From the NCBI GenBank assembly GCA_963576475.1, contig OY754981.1:25691411-25755410 (forward strand): a stretch of DNA of 64,000 nt, written 5' to 3'. The translations under genes and the position numbers were made by a program. Source of the stretch: Molanna angustata (lineage: Eukaryota; Arthropoda; Insecta; Trichoptera; Molannidae). Positions 22,608 through 33,175 of this stretch are shown piece by piece. How positions within the stretch are numbered: position 1 is the first letter of the stretch; every line of letters starts with the position of its first letter. Below the pieces are notes generated by a model. That model saw only the letters and a program-made list of their open reading frames with translations. It had not been told where the DNA came from and did no database searches.

Positions 22608-23070
22608 CTAGTATCTCCTTGGAAAGTCAGGTTTGTATGTTGTTGTTTTTAATTTTAGGCATGATTCCAGGTTCTCATCTACAAGACGACTTCTCAGTTT
22701 ACTCTTGATAAAGTTCATGCTTGAAAAATATTGTTCGCATGAATATGTAGAACCAAAAAGGGAAAGACCAGCAAACACGAATTTTCTCAGCTGATCGTAA
22801 GAGTCAGGAATACTATTCCAGACGTTGAAAATGATCATGTCTTCCTTCTCCAGGTCTTTCAAATCAGACTGCACTTGTGTTGTGAACTAAGATCACATTT
22901 GTTCTTCTCCAATATTTCCAAATCAATACAAAGACGTTGAAATTTAGAGCTCCATATTTCCTTTTTTTTAAATCCTGCAATTGTATTTCAAAGTTACCAA
23001 TGTCAATGCCAAAAGGAGAAAATTCCAACTCTGTTATCGTAGCATTAAGAGGATTTTTAACGAATGCTAA
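22608..23070 (-). pseudogene. hAT transposase C-terminal remnant
   Basis: An open frame of 88 residues on the minus strand holds the hAT dimerisation signature (LSLFGSTYSCEQYFSSMN, then KSKLRSRL and DENLESCL). Upstream, with a frame change and a stop, pieces such as FGIDIGNFEIQLQDLK continue the same protein. The closest family by pattern is the hAT group that includes ZBED and GTF2IRD2-like proteins. The BED finger and catalytic core are absent, so this is a relic. Confidence 0.8.
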
Positions 23071-23217
23071 GGTCGCGCTACTGTTTTTAAACTCCTGAAA
23101 CCCGTGTTCGTGTCCGTGGATATTTGTGCCAGAGCCGCACTCAAGGAGCCAAAGAGCCGCACTTTGCCGACCCCTGGTCTAAGAGATTGCAACTTCAATA
23201 AAGAATTATTATTATTT

Positions 23218-23912
23218 TTTATTTTTCCTTCCTTATTTAAATATAGAAATGAAAAAAGTAAGTCTGGTCCCTGGAAGTGGTTGCGTTTACCAGTGCGCAT
23301 CCCCTTTCTATAGGTGAAAATTTTTGATTTTAGTATCATTTGTATCTTCGTAAATATTTTTTGCACTCTTATACCATCCATCTGATTACAATGAAACTTT
23401 GTGATTTTTTCAGCGCACACCCGGGTAAAAATCTTCATGTTTTTCTTTTTTTTACATGTTTTACAAACGGACGGATTTTATTTATTTATTTATTTATCTA
23501 TTACCTTTTTGTACATAATATAAACAAATATATTGCACACTAGCCGGCTAATTGGCCTTAGGTGATTTTTTCCATCCAACAAAAAAATATATATAGGTAC
23601 AAATAACATACTGCGCGATGGTGTGACCAAATTAAAGATAACCAGAAATGACCTATATTCGGCGGTGCAAGCTGCGGCGGGCAGAGAGCACTGGAGGTGA
23701 CACGTTCTGTCCATTGGCGGCCCCATAGATCATCATTGAGAAAACGAAGAAGAGCATAAAATTTCGAATTATATAAAAATCATGTTAAAATCTGTAATTA
23801 TCACCTAAAAAGAGGATGCCCACTGGTAAACGTAACCACTACCAGATGCCATACTTACTTTTTTCATACCTACATTCAATAAGAAAGAAAATATCAAAAA
23901 AACAGCCATTAA
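23218..23912. mobile_element. TIR element family D, copy 2, with LINE tail inside
   Basis: The left arm (ggttgcgtttaccagtg, 23228-23325) is inverted on the right (cactggtaaacgtaacc, 23786-23892). The right terminus reads cagccattaa, the inverse of copy 1's left end ttaatggctg, hinting at a TTAA target. A piece at 23466-23580 breaks the interior and matches a CR1-group LINE 3' tail. No transposase is seen. The similarity between the copies runs about 20 bp past the proposed right end, so the exact edge is uncertain. Confidence 0.65.
23466..23580 (-). repeat. LINE 3' tail inserted in TIR element D
   Basis: A tatttatttatttattta run followed by tttttgtacataatataaac matches the inverse of the 3' end seen at 5895 and 45600. 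The ggcaatttcttcc part is diverged here. Confidence 0.5.
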
Positions 23913-24158
23913 AAATGATTCATCGAAAACGTTGCTATCACTTGGACTATCGTGTTACTGAGGAACTTAAATTGCGCTGCCTTTATTGTGAATTAGTGTA
24001 GGTATATATACCTAATATTATGTGGTATATTGGTATTATTAATTAGCACATATGAAACTGATGTATTTTTACTAGCACGATTTCCATTGAATGCGTTTGT
24101 ATGTTTGCATTTCACTAGACAAGCAAATGAACTGAACTTCTCTGTGCCTATAATAAAA

Positions 24159-24555
24159 ACCTAGTTTGGACAAAGACGTTTTGGAGTCATTGCTCCTAGA
24201 ACATTCAATAAGCTCGACAAAAAATTAAGCAAATGGAAAATAGTTATGCTTTTAAAACTAAAATAAAGGAATGGCTCTTGGTATCAGGCAGATACTATGC
24301 AGAGGAGATTTTTCACCCATAGCTTTCGACTCCATACTTTATTTTACTCTAAGTAGATTAGTGCATTTTTTATGTTATGTTTTTTTTTATTTCCATTGTT
24401 TGTTATATTATCACTTTTTATATACGATCGGGCATTAATACAGTGTTATTGTCTCGAAATGCATTGAATCTGGCACAGGTTTTTTTTTTGCCTAGTGGGG
24501 CACTGCAGATTCAATAATTATTGTAATACCATCAATGTTGAATAAATAAATATAT
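24159..24555 (+). pseudogene. LINE 3' coding end and UTR
   Basis: One frame reads GQRRFGVIAPRTFNKLD, then a frame change to MENSYAFKTKIKEWLLVSGR, ending HP before TAG at about 24320. The order R-x-F-x-x-x-A-P-x-x-FN-x-L, then FK-x-K-x-K-x-WL, is typical of LINE protein ends. A roughly 230-bp UTR ends gaataaataaatata. Confidence 0.65.
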
Positions 24556-24862
24556 ATTCAAATATATATATCAAATGTCTATTTGATATATATTTGATAA
24601 TATGAAATACTTGAAATAAGTAAATAAGTATTTAACTTCATTCCACTAAATATTTATTCTTAATAAGTAACTTCAACGGTAATATATTTTGATTTTTATC
24701 CTACATATGTACATAAAAAATATGTATTCCCAAAATATGTATTTAATGCAGTGAAGAAACATGGATCAGTAGCAATATATGACTTTATTAATATTTATGT
24801 TGTTGCTTTTTTAAGTTGCGTGTTGTAAAAATCAATTTTATTGCACGCAATACAAGAGCAGG
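24556..24862. other. AT-rich spacer
   Basis: Nothing beyond short ATTTGATATAT-like repeats. Confidence 0.4.
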
Positions 24863-25700
24863 CTTTCATCAATACGGGGCTGAAAGTAAAATGTATTATG
24901 TTATGGAGTTATATCTTTCATCAATACGGGGCTGAAAGTAAAATGTATTATGTTATGGAGTTATATCTTTCATCAATACGGGGCTGAAAGTAAAATGTAT
25001 TATGTTATGGAGTTATATCTTTCATCAATACGGGGCTGAAAGTAAAATGTATTATGTTATGGAGTTATATCTTTCATCAATACGGGGCTGAAAGTAAAAT
25101 GTATTATGTTATGGAGTTATATCTTTCATCAATACGGGGCTGAAAGTAAAATGTATTATGTTATGGAGTTATATCTTTCATCAATACGGGGCTGAAAGTA
25201 AAATGTATTATGTTATGGAGTTATATCTTTCATCAATACGGGGCTGAAAGTAAAATGTATTATGTTATGGAGTTATATCTTTCATCAATACGGGGCTGAA
25301 AGTAAAATGTATTATGTTATGGAGTTATATCTTTCATCAATACGGGGCTGAAAGTAAAATGTATTATGTTATGGAGTTATATCTTTCATCAATACGGGGC
25401 TGAAAGTAAAATGTATTATGTTATGGAGTTATATCTTTCATCAATACGGGGCTGAAAGTAAAATGTATTATGTTATGGAGTTATATCTTTCATCAATACG
25501 GGGCTGAAAGTAAAATGTATTATGTTATGGAGTTATATCTTTCATCAATACGGGGCTGAAAGTAAAATGTATTATGTTATGGAGTTATATCTTTCATCAA
25601 TACGGGGCTGAAAGTAAAATGTATTATGTTATGGAGTTATATCTTTCATCAATACGGGGCTGAAAGTAAAATGTATTATGTTATGGAGTTATATCTTTCA
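24863..25700. repeat. 52-bp satellite, 16 complete identical units plus 6 bp
   Basis: The unit starts ctttcatcaatacggggctg and ends ggagttatat. Starts fall every 52 bases from 24863, and the array ends with a partial ctttca at 25695. I read no differences between units, implying recent expansion or homogenisation. Each unit holds a 6-bp inverted pair (ctttca, tgaaag) around a 12-base loop. Confidence 0.97.
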
Positions 25701-26044
25701 AGAGCGTCAAATTCACATAAAAGGCATGCATTTTCAATATAAATCAATAAAACGACTATTTTAATTAAGAAATCTCACTGAAGTGATAATATTCATTTTA
25801 TGTACATGTAAAAGATAATATTTACTCTGTGGATTTTTGATTTTTCTCTCCGTTGAAATGAAATAGTGGAATGATATGATTTCACATATTTTAAGCATAT
25901 TTTTATATCAATTTAACAACAGACATCGTGTTGAGGGGGTATACAATTAGTTTCGTCACGATGTTTTTGTATGTATGGCGTATAGTATGAAGTTTTTGTC
26001 TTCTGTACAGCCAAAAATATAAATTCAATCGAGTACATTTTGAT
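25701..26044. other. AT-rich spacer
   Basis: Nothing recognised. Confidence 0.5.
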
Positions 26045-26120
26045 ATTTATTCATTTAACCTCATGTACAATAATGTGTAAAATGAGGCAATTTCTTCCAA
26101 CCAACCAGAGCAACGTGAGG
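26045..26120 (-). repeat. CR1-group LINE 3' tail
   Basis: gaggcaatttcttccaacca and gagcaacgtgaggct match the inverse of 45505-45560, the 3' UTR end of the LINE at 44165-45615. Confidence 0.7.
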
Positions 26121-26224
26121 CTATACATAGTGAAGTGGTAGGTAGGTATATTAAATTTATATAAAAATAACAAATAGAAAGACAAACACATAACATTGTT
26201 AAATGTAAATACATACATACATAC

Positions 26225-26505
26225 AAACCATCACGCCATGTCCCTTGCGGGGTAGGCAGAGAGAACCGAACGCCACATTTTTCTATCCTGGCACGCATCC
26301 CTCGCCTCGTCCACATTCATGCATCGTCTCATACATGTTCGTCTATTGCTCACACTTCTAACATTTCCGTCTTTCAAAATTTCGTTCACATGGTCGTGCC
26401 ATCCCTTTCTTGGGCGTCCCCGACCTCTCATTCCATTCCTTTCCGCTCTGTATATTTTCTTCGTCAGGCGCTCCTCATTCTCCTCATTCTCCTCATTCAT
26501 GTAAA
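26225..26505 (-). pseudogene. RTE-like LINE C-terminus and 3' tail
   Basis: The minus-strand frame reads NEERLTKKIYRAERNGMRGR, then GRPRKGWHDHVNEILKDG, RRCMNVDEARDACQDRKMWR and ends SAYPARDMA before a stop. A catacatacatac tail lies just left. Copies at 48785, 49735/50040 and 51592 share it. The domain is the conserved end of an RTE-type reverse transcriptase polyprotein. Only the last 80-odd residues are present, with an NEE triplet expansion at the truncated end. Confidence 0.8.
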
Positions 26506-26519
26506 TACAAAGTAACAAA

Positions 26520-27325
26520 GAAAGTATTGGAATAGAGGTTGGGGAAGGAGAGAGAGAATGGAAAAGAGATTTAAATTAAAATTAATTTTGGAGGTATAGG
26601 TAAATATATCATAAAATTTAAGTTCAATTATTCATTTTTCATACATTCATTTATTCTTTATGATTTCTTTCTTATAAAACTAGTTTAAGTATGTTCTATT
26701 AAACAATGTGTAGAATATAAATTAATGTCCTTCATAGAAATGTAATAAACGTGAAGAGTTTAGTGTTGGCCACAATTTCGTTTCAATATGAATTGAAATA
26801 TTAAATTCACATTATAAACATGCCATATATCGTGGTATATCGCCTCACCTGCCGTGCTAATAATTTAAATTTAAAATAATTATGAACTATTTCACCGGAA
26901 AGTTATTCAAAATATTGATTAGTTAGAAGAAAATTCCAGTTGTAATATAATCATCAGAAAAAGCGAAAACACGAATTGCATAAATGTAAGGTAAACTATT
27001 TAATGAAAATGACATTTTATCAGTCATTCACAAATCAATTTTGGGGATAGAAAGCGGGGGTTATATAGGTATAATGATGAGTGTTAGGTATATAATTTAA
27101 AGTGAACACTATTTTATTGGTCAATTATCAAGAATAGAAGTTTTAAGATCAAGATTTTTTACTTAGTTATGACATAAAAACGCCATTGCCAGGAAAAACT
27201 ACACAATATAAAACTTCGCCCGTTGTTTATGACCTTAAACTTTTCAATATGGTACAATTCAATAACATTTATATACATACATGGAATTATGGTAATCATG
27301 ATGTTCTATAAATTATAATTTAAGA
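26520..27325. other. AT-rich DNA
   Basis: No gene or repeat identified. Confidence 0.5.
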
Positions 27326-27329
27326 TAAA

Positions 27330-27560
27330 CATACATTGAACTGAATCAATAATGTTAATATAATATAAGCATATTCCTTGAACTGTCTCAATATTGTTAA
27401 TTTAAGATAAGATAATAAGCATACTCCTGGAACGCATTGTTAATTTCAGATGAACTGTTTCAGTATTGTTAATTTAAGATAAGCATATTGCTGGAATTAA
27501 CTTATTATTGTCATATTTCTCAAATCGTATTGTTAATTTAATATATAAATATATTCCTTT
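27330..27560 (+). repeat. Degenerate tandem repeat
   Basis: About four loosely similar units containing attgttaatttaagataa and agcatattcctggaac-like text, spaced roughly 50-65 bases apart with indels. An old minisatellite. Confidence 0.6.
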
Positions 27561-28370
27561 AAACGACTTCGTATTTAATCTACTCATTTTAGGATTTTAG
27601 CGATTGAGATACCACCAGATTTAAATTGATCGCAGAATAATATATTATTCTTATATTCACCACTACATATTACTCAAAATATTTTTGATAATTTATGATT
27701 TAAATACATATTCCCAGAACTTACTTTAAATTATGTTTAATCATTTTTCTAACGCCTACGAATGATAATTAGTATTGGGGATATTTTTATATTCTTTACT
27801 TTATTTGATACAAAGGAAACAATACCCCTTGATATAATATATTAAGTTAAGTAATTTAAAAACTTCCTGTTTGTATATAATACGGGGTTATATGAAGCTT
27901 TCACAAATTCAATGGGTAGAAATTTATTAAACGGCCAACAATGGGTAGATATTTATTACTTTAAATGCCTCCTCTCACGCACACAATCGATATTTTATTT
28001 GTTTAATTTTATTATTGAATGTAGTTCAGTTTGCGTTTATTTACCTCTTCGTTTATAATTTAAAATCTGTGTATTATTTTATCAAAACTTGTGTTTTTTT
28101 TATCTTAAAAGAATCCTTTCAGTGTTAGATTTATGATGGTGTATTTTTAATCTGTGTTTTGGCTGTTTTTTCTAGTTTTTTTTGTGTTTTTAGTTTTTTT
28201 TTATCGTAGTTGAAAAAATATTTTGATTTTTTTTTTGTTTGTTTGTGTACTTTATATATATCATTGGAAAGACAATTTTTTGGTGATTTCAATGATATAT
28301 ATCATTAGTAATATTTTATTGTGTTAATAGTATCTTTTGCGATTTTAATATTTTTTTTGTCATTTCTAAA
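27561..28370. other. Flank and possible 5' UTR of the R1-clade LINE
   Basis: T-rich just upstream of the first frame. A 15-bp inverted pair (tatatatcattg at about 28254 and caatgatatata at 28291) could form a hairpin. The 5' end of the LINE could not be placed. Confidence 0.35.
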
Positions 28371-29747
28371 ATGGTCAAAACGAAACGTACCCGGAAGAGA
28401 ATTCGCAAGACACTGGAATCTCTGTCACCAGTAACCCCGTCACCGCCTATTAATAGAATCAGAATGTCCAGCCCTGAAGCTTCGTCTGTCTCCGCTGAGA
28501 ACCACATTGTGGTGACTCGCGTTGAGACCTCGAAGCAGTGCAGCAGTCCTCCGACACAGTCCGTGCCAGAATCGAATCCAGCAACACCATCTTCTCGCGA
28601 TGAAGTACTGTCAGTACCAGGTTTCGAGCCAATCATTTATACTGCCTATGAAGCTATGTCTGCCCTACAAGACTCTTTAGCCACCTCAGATATGCCTAAA
28701 GATCAACAATTGGAGGTAAGTCGTAAAATAAATATTCTTCTTGCTATCATTGGACGAAATGACAGTCGCATGGCGGAATCATTGGGACGAGAAGCAGTTC
28801 TCAACGAACGCATCAGTGCTCTGATCAGAGAGAAACAGGGATTGCAATCTCACATCGAGACGCTCGAACTCGAGATTCGCCCTGTGATGCAAACTATTGC
28901 TGACAACGTTGTCACAAAACAATGTGATAGCTTTGCTTCGCGTTCGGCCGTAAGTGGCCCTCCGCCGATTACCAGAATCGGCTTCCCAGCGTTACCAGCC
29001 AAGCCCGCCGTTTGCATTTTCCCGACTAGAGATGATATAAGTTCCTCGGTAGAAACAAGGCGAGTGCTCAAAACAACGTTAAAGCCCAGTGAAATCGGTG
29101 CGCAAGTTACGAGCGTACGAAATATAAGAGGAAAAGGCATTGTTGTCAACACTGCCACTACCGCTGACTCCTTGAAACTCCTCAATGCACCGGCTTTAAA
29201 ATCTTCCAAAGACCTCAGCGTCCGACTTGCTTCGAAACGAAACCCCAGATTCGCTTCAGTTTTGTTCCGCATGTCTCACGAGGAGTTCTTGGGTCTGGCG
29301 TTTTTGTCCGTCCTGGATATGGGCATAAACCAGGATGAATTTGTTAAGAGTGCTAGTTTCAGCCACTTTATGGGACCTCGCACTGGGCCTACCTGTGACA
29401 GAGTGTTTGAAGTACCGCCGACAATAAGACACAAACTCATTGAGTGCGGAAGAGTCTTTGTTGAATGGAGCGTGTGTAAGGTCAGAGACTTCATACCAAT
29501 AAGTGTGTGCTCAAGATGCCGGATGTATGGCCATACAAGTAAGTTCTGCAAAGATCCCCCTCGCTGCGGCCATTGTGCTTCTGGTGAGCACGATTTTTCA
29601 GTATGTCCTGCTAAAGACAGTCCACCAATTTGTGCGGTCTGTTCATTTTTCAAAAAACCAGCTTCTCACAAATCTGGTTCTGATGAATGTCCAGCATTCC
29701 AGGCATCGTTGAGCCGCGCCCTATTGACAGTTGATTATGGCCAGTAG
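28371..29747 (+). CDS. LINE ORF1, gag-like nucleic-acid-binding protein
   Basis: A 458-residue intact frame. A basic N-terminus (KTKRTRKRIRK) precedes a Ser/Pro-rich region and a possible coiled coil around residues 140-165. Three zinc knuckles follow: C380-C383-H388-C393, C399-C402-H407-C412 and C421-C424-H433-C440. The family binds its own RNA to form ribonucleoprotein particles, and in R1/TRAS/SART elements this protein guides nuclear entry and target choice. No lesion was seen, unlike the second frame. Its last 11 bases overlap the ORF2 ATG at 29737. Confidence 0.9.
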   Translation: MVKTKRTRKRIRKTLESLSPVTPSPPINRIRMSSPEASSVSAENHIVVTRVETSKQCSSPPTQSVPESNPATPSSRDEVLSVPGFEPIIYTAYEAMSALQDSLATSDMPKDQQLEVSRKINILLAIIGRNDSRMAESLGREAVLNERISALIREKQGLQSHIETLELEIRPVMQTIADNVVTKQCDSFASRSAVSGPPPITRIGFPALPAKPAVCIFPTRDDISSSVETRRVLKTTLKPSEIGAQVTSVRNIRGKGIVVNTATTADSLKLLNAPALKSSKDLSVRLASKRNPRFASVLFRMSHEEFLGLAFLSVLDMGINQDEFVKSASFSHFMGPRTGPTCDRVFEVPPTIRHKLIECGRVFVEWSVCKVRDFIPISVCSRCRMYGHTSKFCKDPPRCGHCASGEHDFSVCPAKDSPPICAVCSFFKKPASHKSGSDECPAFQASLSRALLTVDYGQ

Positions 29748-31278
29748 CATATCCGTATCAACAGGTCTCAGAATCGGACAGCTCAATCTGGGCCGACGTC
29801 GTGCTGCCACCTTGGAGCTTAAACAACTCGCCCATCAACTGAATATCGATATCTGTCTGGTTCAGGAACCATACACTGGCGACGGCTCTATGTGTGTGAC
29901 GGATTCAGACTTCCGTATAATTTCTGCCACTTGCTGTTCCATGGATTTACCCCCTCTAGCTTCAATAATTATTTTTAATTCTTCAATATCTTATATCTTA
30001 TTAGATCATCTTTCCTCGAGCACTACAGTCGTGCTTGAAATTTCTCTTTCAGGTAAATCCATGTACCTAGTATCAACCTACTTCAAATTTGGCGACCCGA
30101 TAGAGCCATATGTGTGCTTTCTAGACAATGTAATGAGTCATCTAGGTGGAGATTCCATCTTGATTGGCGGTGACTTCAATGCTGAGTCCCCTCTATGGTG
30201 TCATTCTACCACTGCAAGGTCTAGGAAAGCAAAAAGAGGTGAACTCTGTGAGGACTTCATAGCTCGGCACGAGCTTTCCGTTATCAATGATCCCTTTAGT
30301 CCTCCCACTTTTTCTGGTGCGGTCGGGTTTGGTCACATCGATGTCACTTTGGCTTCGGCTCAAATAGCTCAAAAGACTTCCTCCTGGCGTGTTTATACAG
30401 ATTATTCGGGTAGCGATCACGAACTTATTGTCTTTACAATTTCTACTTCACCTACTGACTCGGTTCAAAAGTCTCATATTCCAAGGCGTTTTCGCACGAG
30501 GTGTGAGCGCATTGTCGAATTTGATGCTGAATTTATTCGATTTCTGAATCGCTTTAACCCAAATGCTATGTCTATATCTGATACTGCTTCTGATTTCACT
30601 AACAATATCATTATATGTGCAGAAAAGTCAATTGGCAGATCTACTCCAGAAAAATTAAAACCAAACGCTCGGTGGCACTCAGGACTCGATTCTTTTAAAC
30701 GCAGCGTTACACGTGCACGTCGAGCTCTTAAATTGGGACGCAATAGGAACTTTGCTGAGTTTATTATTCTCGACTTGTACTCTGCTTATAGACGTGCACA
30801 CAATCTATTTAAAAATGAAATTATTCGTGCGAAGAAGGTAAGTTGGCGACGTTTGGTTTCCGAGGTTTCGACTTCAGATCCATGGGGTGCAGTATATCGC
30901 GCCGTTTCTTCTAAGAGAAGAAATGGCGCAACAATATCTTGCATCCGCGATGCAACTACTGGTGAGTTCACAACGTCTCTCGATTCAACTGCTTCCGTTT
31001 TTCTGGACGCGTTGATTCCATCGGATGATCCGTCTACCGATAATGTTTTTCATAAATGGGTACGTGCTCTTCAACACAACATTCCTCAGACACCCGCTTC
31101 GCCACCAGTTTCTGTTGAGGAACTCGATTTAATTATTGGGAACCTTAAACTAAATAAATCCCCAGGCCTCGACCGTATCGACTCTATTTTAATACAAAGA
31201 TGTTGGCGTTTGGCTCAATTTGAAATGGTTTCCCTCTTGAAAAGATGTTTAGACGAGGGCTGTTTTCCAGACTGTTGA
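29737..31278 (+). CDS. LINE ORF2, endonuclease and start of reverse transcriptase (interrupted)
   Basis: Starts at ATG 29737, inside the end of ORF1 and in the +1 frame relative to it. An APE-type endonuclease domain shows QEPY (catalytic E44), GGDFNAES (145-148 GDFN), HIDVT (D202) and SDH (226-228), so all the usual catalytic positions are visible. The frame then enters the RT N-terminus (a LKLNKSPGLDRID block). It stops at TGA 31276, in a position where homologues normally read through. The domain itself looks intact, but the polyprotein is broken. Confidence 0.88.
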   Translation: MASSISVSTGLRIGQLNLGRRRAATLELKQLAHQLNIDICLVQEPYTGDGSMCVTDSDFRIISATCCSMDLPPLASIIIFNSSISYILLDHLSSSTTVVLEISLSGKSMYLVSTYFKFGDPIEPYVCFLDNVMSHLGGDSILIGGDFNAESPLWCHSTTARSRKAKRGELCEDFIARHELSVINDPFSPPTFSGAVGFGHIDVTLASAQIAQKTSSWRVYTDYSGSDHELIVFTISTSPTDSVQKSHIPRRFRTRCERIVEFDAEFIRFLNRFNPNAMSISDTASDFTNNIIICAEKSIGRSTPEKLKPNARWHSGLDSFKRSVTRARRALKLGRNRNFAEFIILDLYSAYRRAHNLFKNEIIRAKKVSWRRLVSEVSTSDPWGAVYRAVSSKRRNGATISCIRDATTGEFTTSLDSTASVFLDALIPSDDPSTDNVFHKWVRALQHNIPQTPASPPVSVEELDLIIGNLKLNKSPGLDRIDSILIQRCWRLAQFEMVSLLKRCLDEGCFPDC

Positions 31279-31492
31279 AAAACGGGCCTCATGACTATAA
31301 TTCCCAAACGATGCGATCGTCCTAGCACGGACCCAAAAGCATAAAGACCTGTTACTCTCCTGCCTATTCTGGGCAAGATTCTGGAAAGACATATGCAGTA
31401 GAATTGAATCCCATCTTTCTAACTCTTGTCCACTTTCTTCTCGCCAATTTGGCTTCCGACCTGGAATTTCAACAGTCGATGCTATAAATTAT

Positions 31493-32758
31493 ATGTCAGA
31501 ATTTGTAAGACCTTCTGACGAAAAATATGTTATTGCTATTTCCCTTGACATTAGTGGTGCATTTGACAATGCTTGGTGGCCGCTCATTTTGCATAAACTG
31601 AAGTCAAGGAATATACCCCGCAATATATATCTGATAGTTAAGAGTTACTTTGAAAATCGCCGCATAGTCCTGCCTGGGGGACAATTTCTACATACGCGAC
31701 AGGTAAGCATTGGATGTCCTCAGGGTTCTGTTCTCGGTCCACTTCTCTGGAACATTCTTTTTGATGACTTGCTGGATCTTCCTCTCTCCAGTAATTGTAC
31801 GATTCAAGCGTATGCCGATGATGCATACATCCTCGTCCGTGGTAATTCCCGTAGATTTATTGAGAACTCAGCTACTCAAGCTCTTTCCTTAGTTTCCGAC
31901 TGGGGTGTAAAAAATAAACTTTGCTTCGCTCCTAATAAGACATATGGCTTGGTTTTCAAAGGCTTACTACGTAGACAGCCGTCTATTAAGTTCTCAGGAA
32001 CAAATGTAAGTTTTCGGGACCAAATCACTTGCCTAGGAGTTGTTCTGGAAAGAGGACCAAATTTTAAAAACCATGCTCGATTGTGTGTCGACAAAGCTAA
32101 GTCTGCTTTTTTAAAGATCTCACACATCGCCAAGGCACACTGGGGTTTACAGTTTCAAGTATCCTGTCTTTTCTATAAGGCAGTTTACCCCGGCATTGCT
32201 TGCTATGCAGCAGGATGTTGGTCTCACGCCTGTGAGCTTCAACATATACGTAGAATTTTGCTCTCAGGCCAACGATTCGCTCTCATCGCTCTATCCAAAG
32301 CATATGGAACGAGTCCCACTGAAGCACTGCCAATTTTGACAGGCATGACTCCCCTTGATCTGGAACTTCAGCGTAGAGGGGCTGTTTTCAACCTTACGCG
32401 GGGCTGTTCTTCTATGATCGGAAATATTCCTCTCTTCCCTCCAGAGGGTCGAGTGTCACGCGGCTTTGTTGAAAGGACTGTAAATGAAAATTTGCAGAAC
32501 ATCTGGCAGACTCGCTGGATGGCCTGCTCAGTGGGAAGAATTACCTACTTATTTTTTCCCGACGTGAGGTATCGTCTTAAATCTCCCTGGGTTGTTCCAG
32601 ACTTTTGGACTTCCCAATTTTTCACAGGACACGGAAACTTTAAAAGTTATCTTCACCGATTTAACATTGCCTCCTCTGCTTCATGTCATTTCTGTCAATA
32701 CCCGGACCAAACTTCGGAACATATCCTTTGGGAATGTTGCCACCCAATGGTGTCCTAA
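31493..32758 (+). pseudogene. LINE ORF2 continued: reverse transcriptase core
   Basis: The frame differs from the upstream piece; the similarity actually resumes at about 31391. RT motifs are present: SLDISGAFD (D19 of this frame), GCPQGSVLGP (74-83) and the catalytic YADD (107-110). Near the end lies the C-terminal knuckle CX2CX8HX4C (CHFCQYPDQTSEHILWEC). A TAA at 32756 cuts off about 48 further residues that stay open in the same frame to 32905. The enzyme would copy RNA to DNA at a nicked target; here it cannot be made in one piece. Confidence 0.85.
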
Positions 32759-32905
32759 TATAGATCGGAGCTCCTCGTTGCTGTCCGTGGGCCTCTTCAA
32801 GGTCCCATTGGTCATGCGGATTTTGTGATCTCGAAGAAAAATTATAAAGCTTTTAAGGTTTTCTGTCATAGATATGGTGCCTTACTTTTAGAAGATTCCC
32901 GTTAA
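32759..32905 (+). pseudogene. LINE ORF2 last 48 codons after a premature stop
   Basis: Same frame as 31493-32758, open from the TAA at 32756 to a TAA at 32903, ending GALLLEDSR. The R1-like content and continuity of frame indicate that the 32756 stop is a point mutation. Confidence 0.65.
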
Positions 32906-33175
32906 ATTAATTATTTCCAGAGATCTTGGTCACTTCTCTGATGGTCTGCATGTAGGGGGATCTGAGGTCATAGACAGTCCACGGGTGTGAATTTTCTGTT
33001 CGCACTCGTTGATTGTTTCTTTTTGCACTATGGTGCCGAGATTGCTAATCTAGAGGGCTCCATGAGCTACTTTTTGTGCTATGCATTTTTTTTTTGTCGT
33101 TCACTTAGCGTTCTGTGAAGGGGCCGATTACAGTCCCCATAGGCAGTGCGGGTGGTGGTGGGAGTAGCGAGTATT
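32906..33175 (+). other. 3' UTR of the R1-clade LINE
   Basis: Moderately GC-rich with no A tail. Ends around ggtggtggtgggagtagcg, judged only from the return to AT-rich text. The segment gctccatgagctac at 33056 recurs at 55902. Confidence 0.5.

Larger units (their letters stand above)
22117..23176 (-). mobile_element. hAT DNA transposon, decayed, with perfect 8-bp target duplication
   Basis: Left end cagtggtcggcgaa; the reverse complement of the right end is caggggtcggcaaa. These match the CAGNGGTCGGC-type hAT termini. The octamer gtctaaga flanks both sides (22109-22116 and 23177-23184), the hallmark of hAT integration. The interior keeps only the C-terminal part of a transposase on the minus strand and holds a nested SINE 2. 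The boundaries are secure; the copy cannot move itself. Confidence 0.9.
28371..33175 (+). mobile_element. R1-clade LINE, nearly full length, inactivated
   Basis: A gag-like first frame overlaps an endonuclease/reverse transcriptase second frame, followed by a roughly 270-bp 3' UTR with no poly-A. The order (three CCHC knuckles, APE-type endonuclease, RT, C-terminal CX2CX8HX4C knuckle) and the short frame overlap are R1-clade traits. Breaks: TGA at 31276, TAA at 31342, a frame change near 31392, and TAA at 32756. The 3' boundary is approximate and no target duplication was found. Confidence 0.85.

Noticed and set aside
24863..25700. CRISPR-like array
   Set aside because: The units are contiguous and identical with no spacers, and the DNA is eukaryotic. 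It is a tandem satellite.
28316..29653. Minus-strand open frames opposite the R1-clade ORF1
   Set aside because: They are shadows of the gag frame with no domain of their own.
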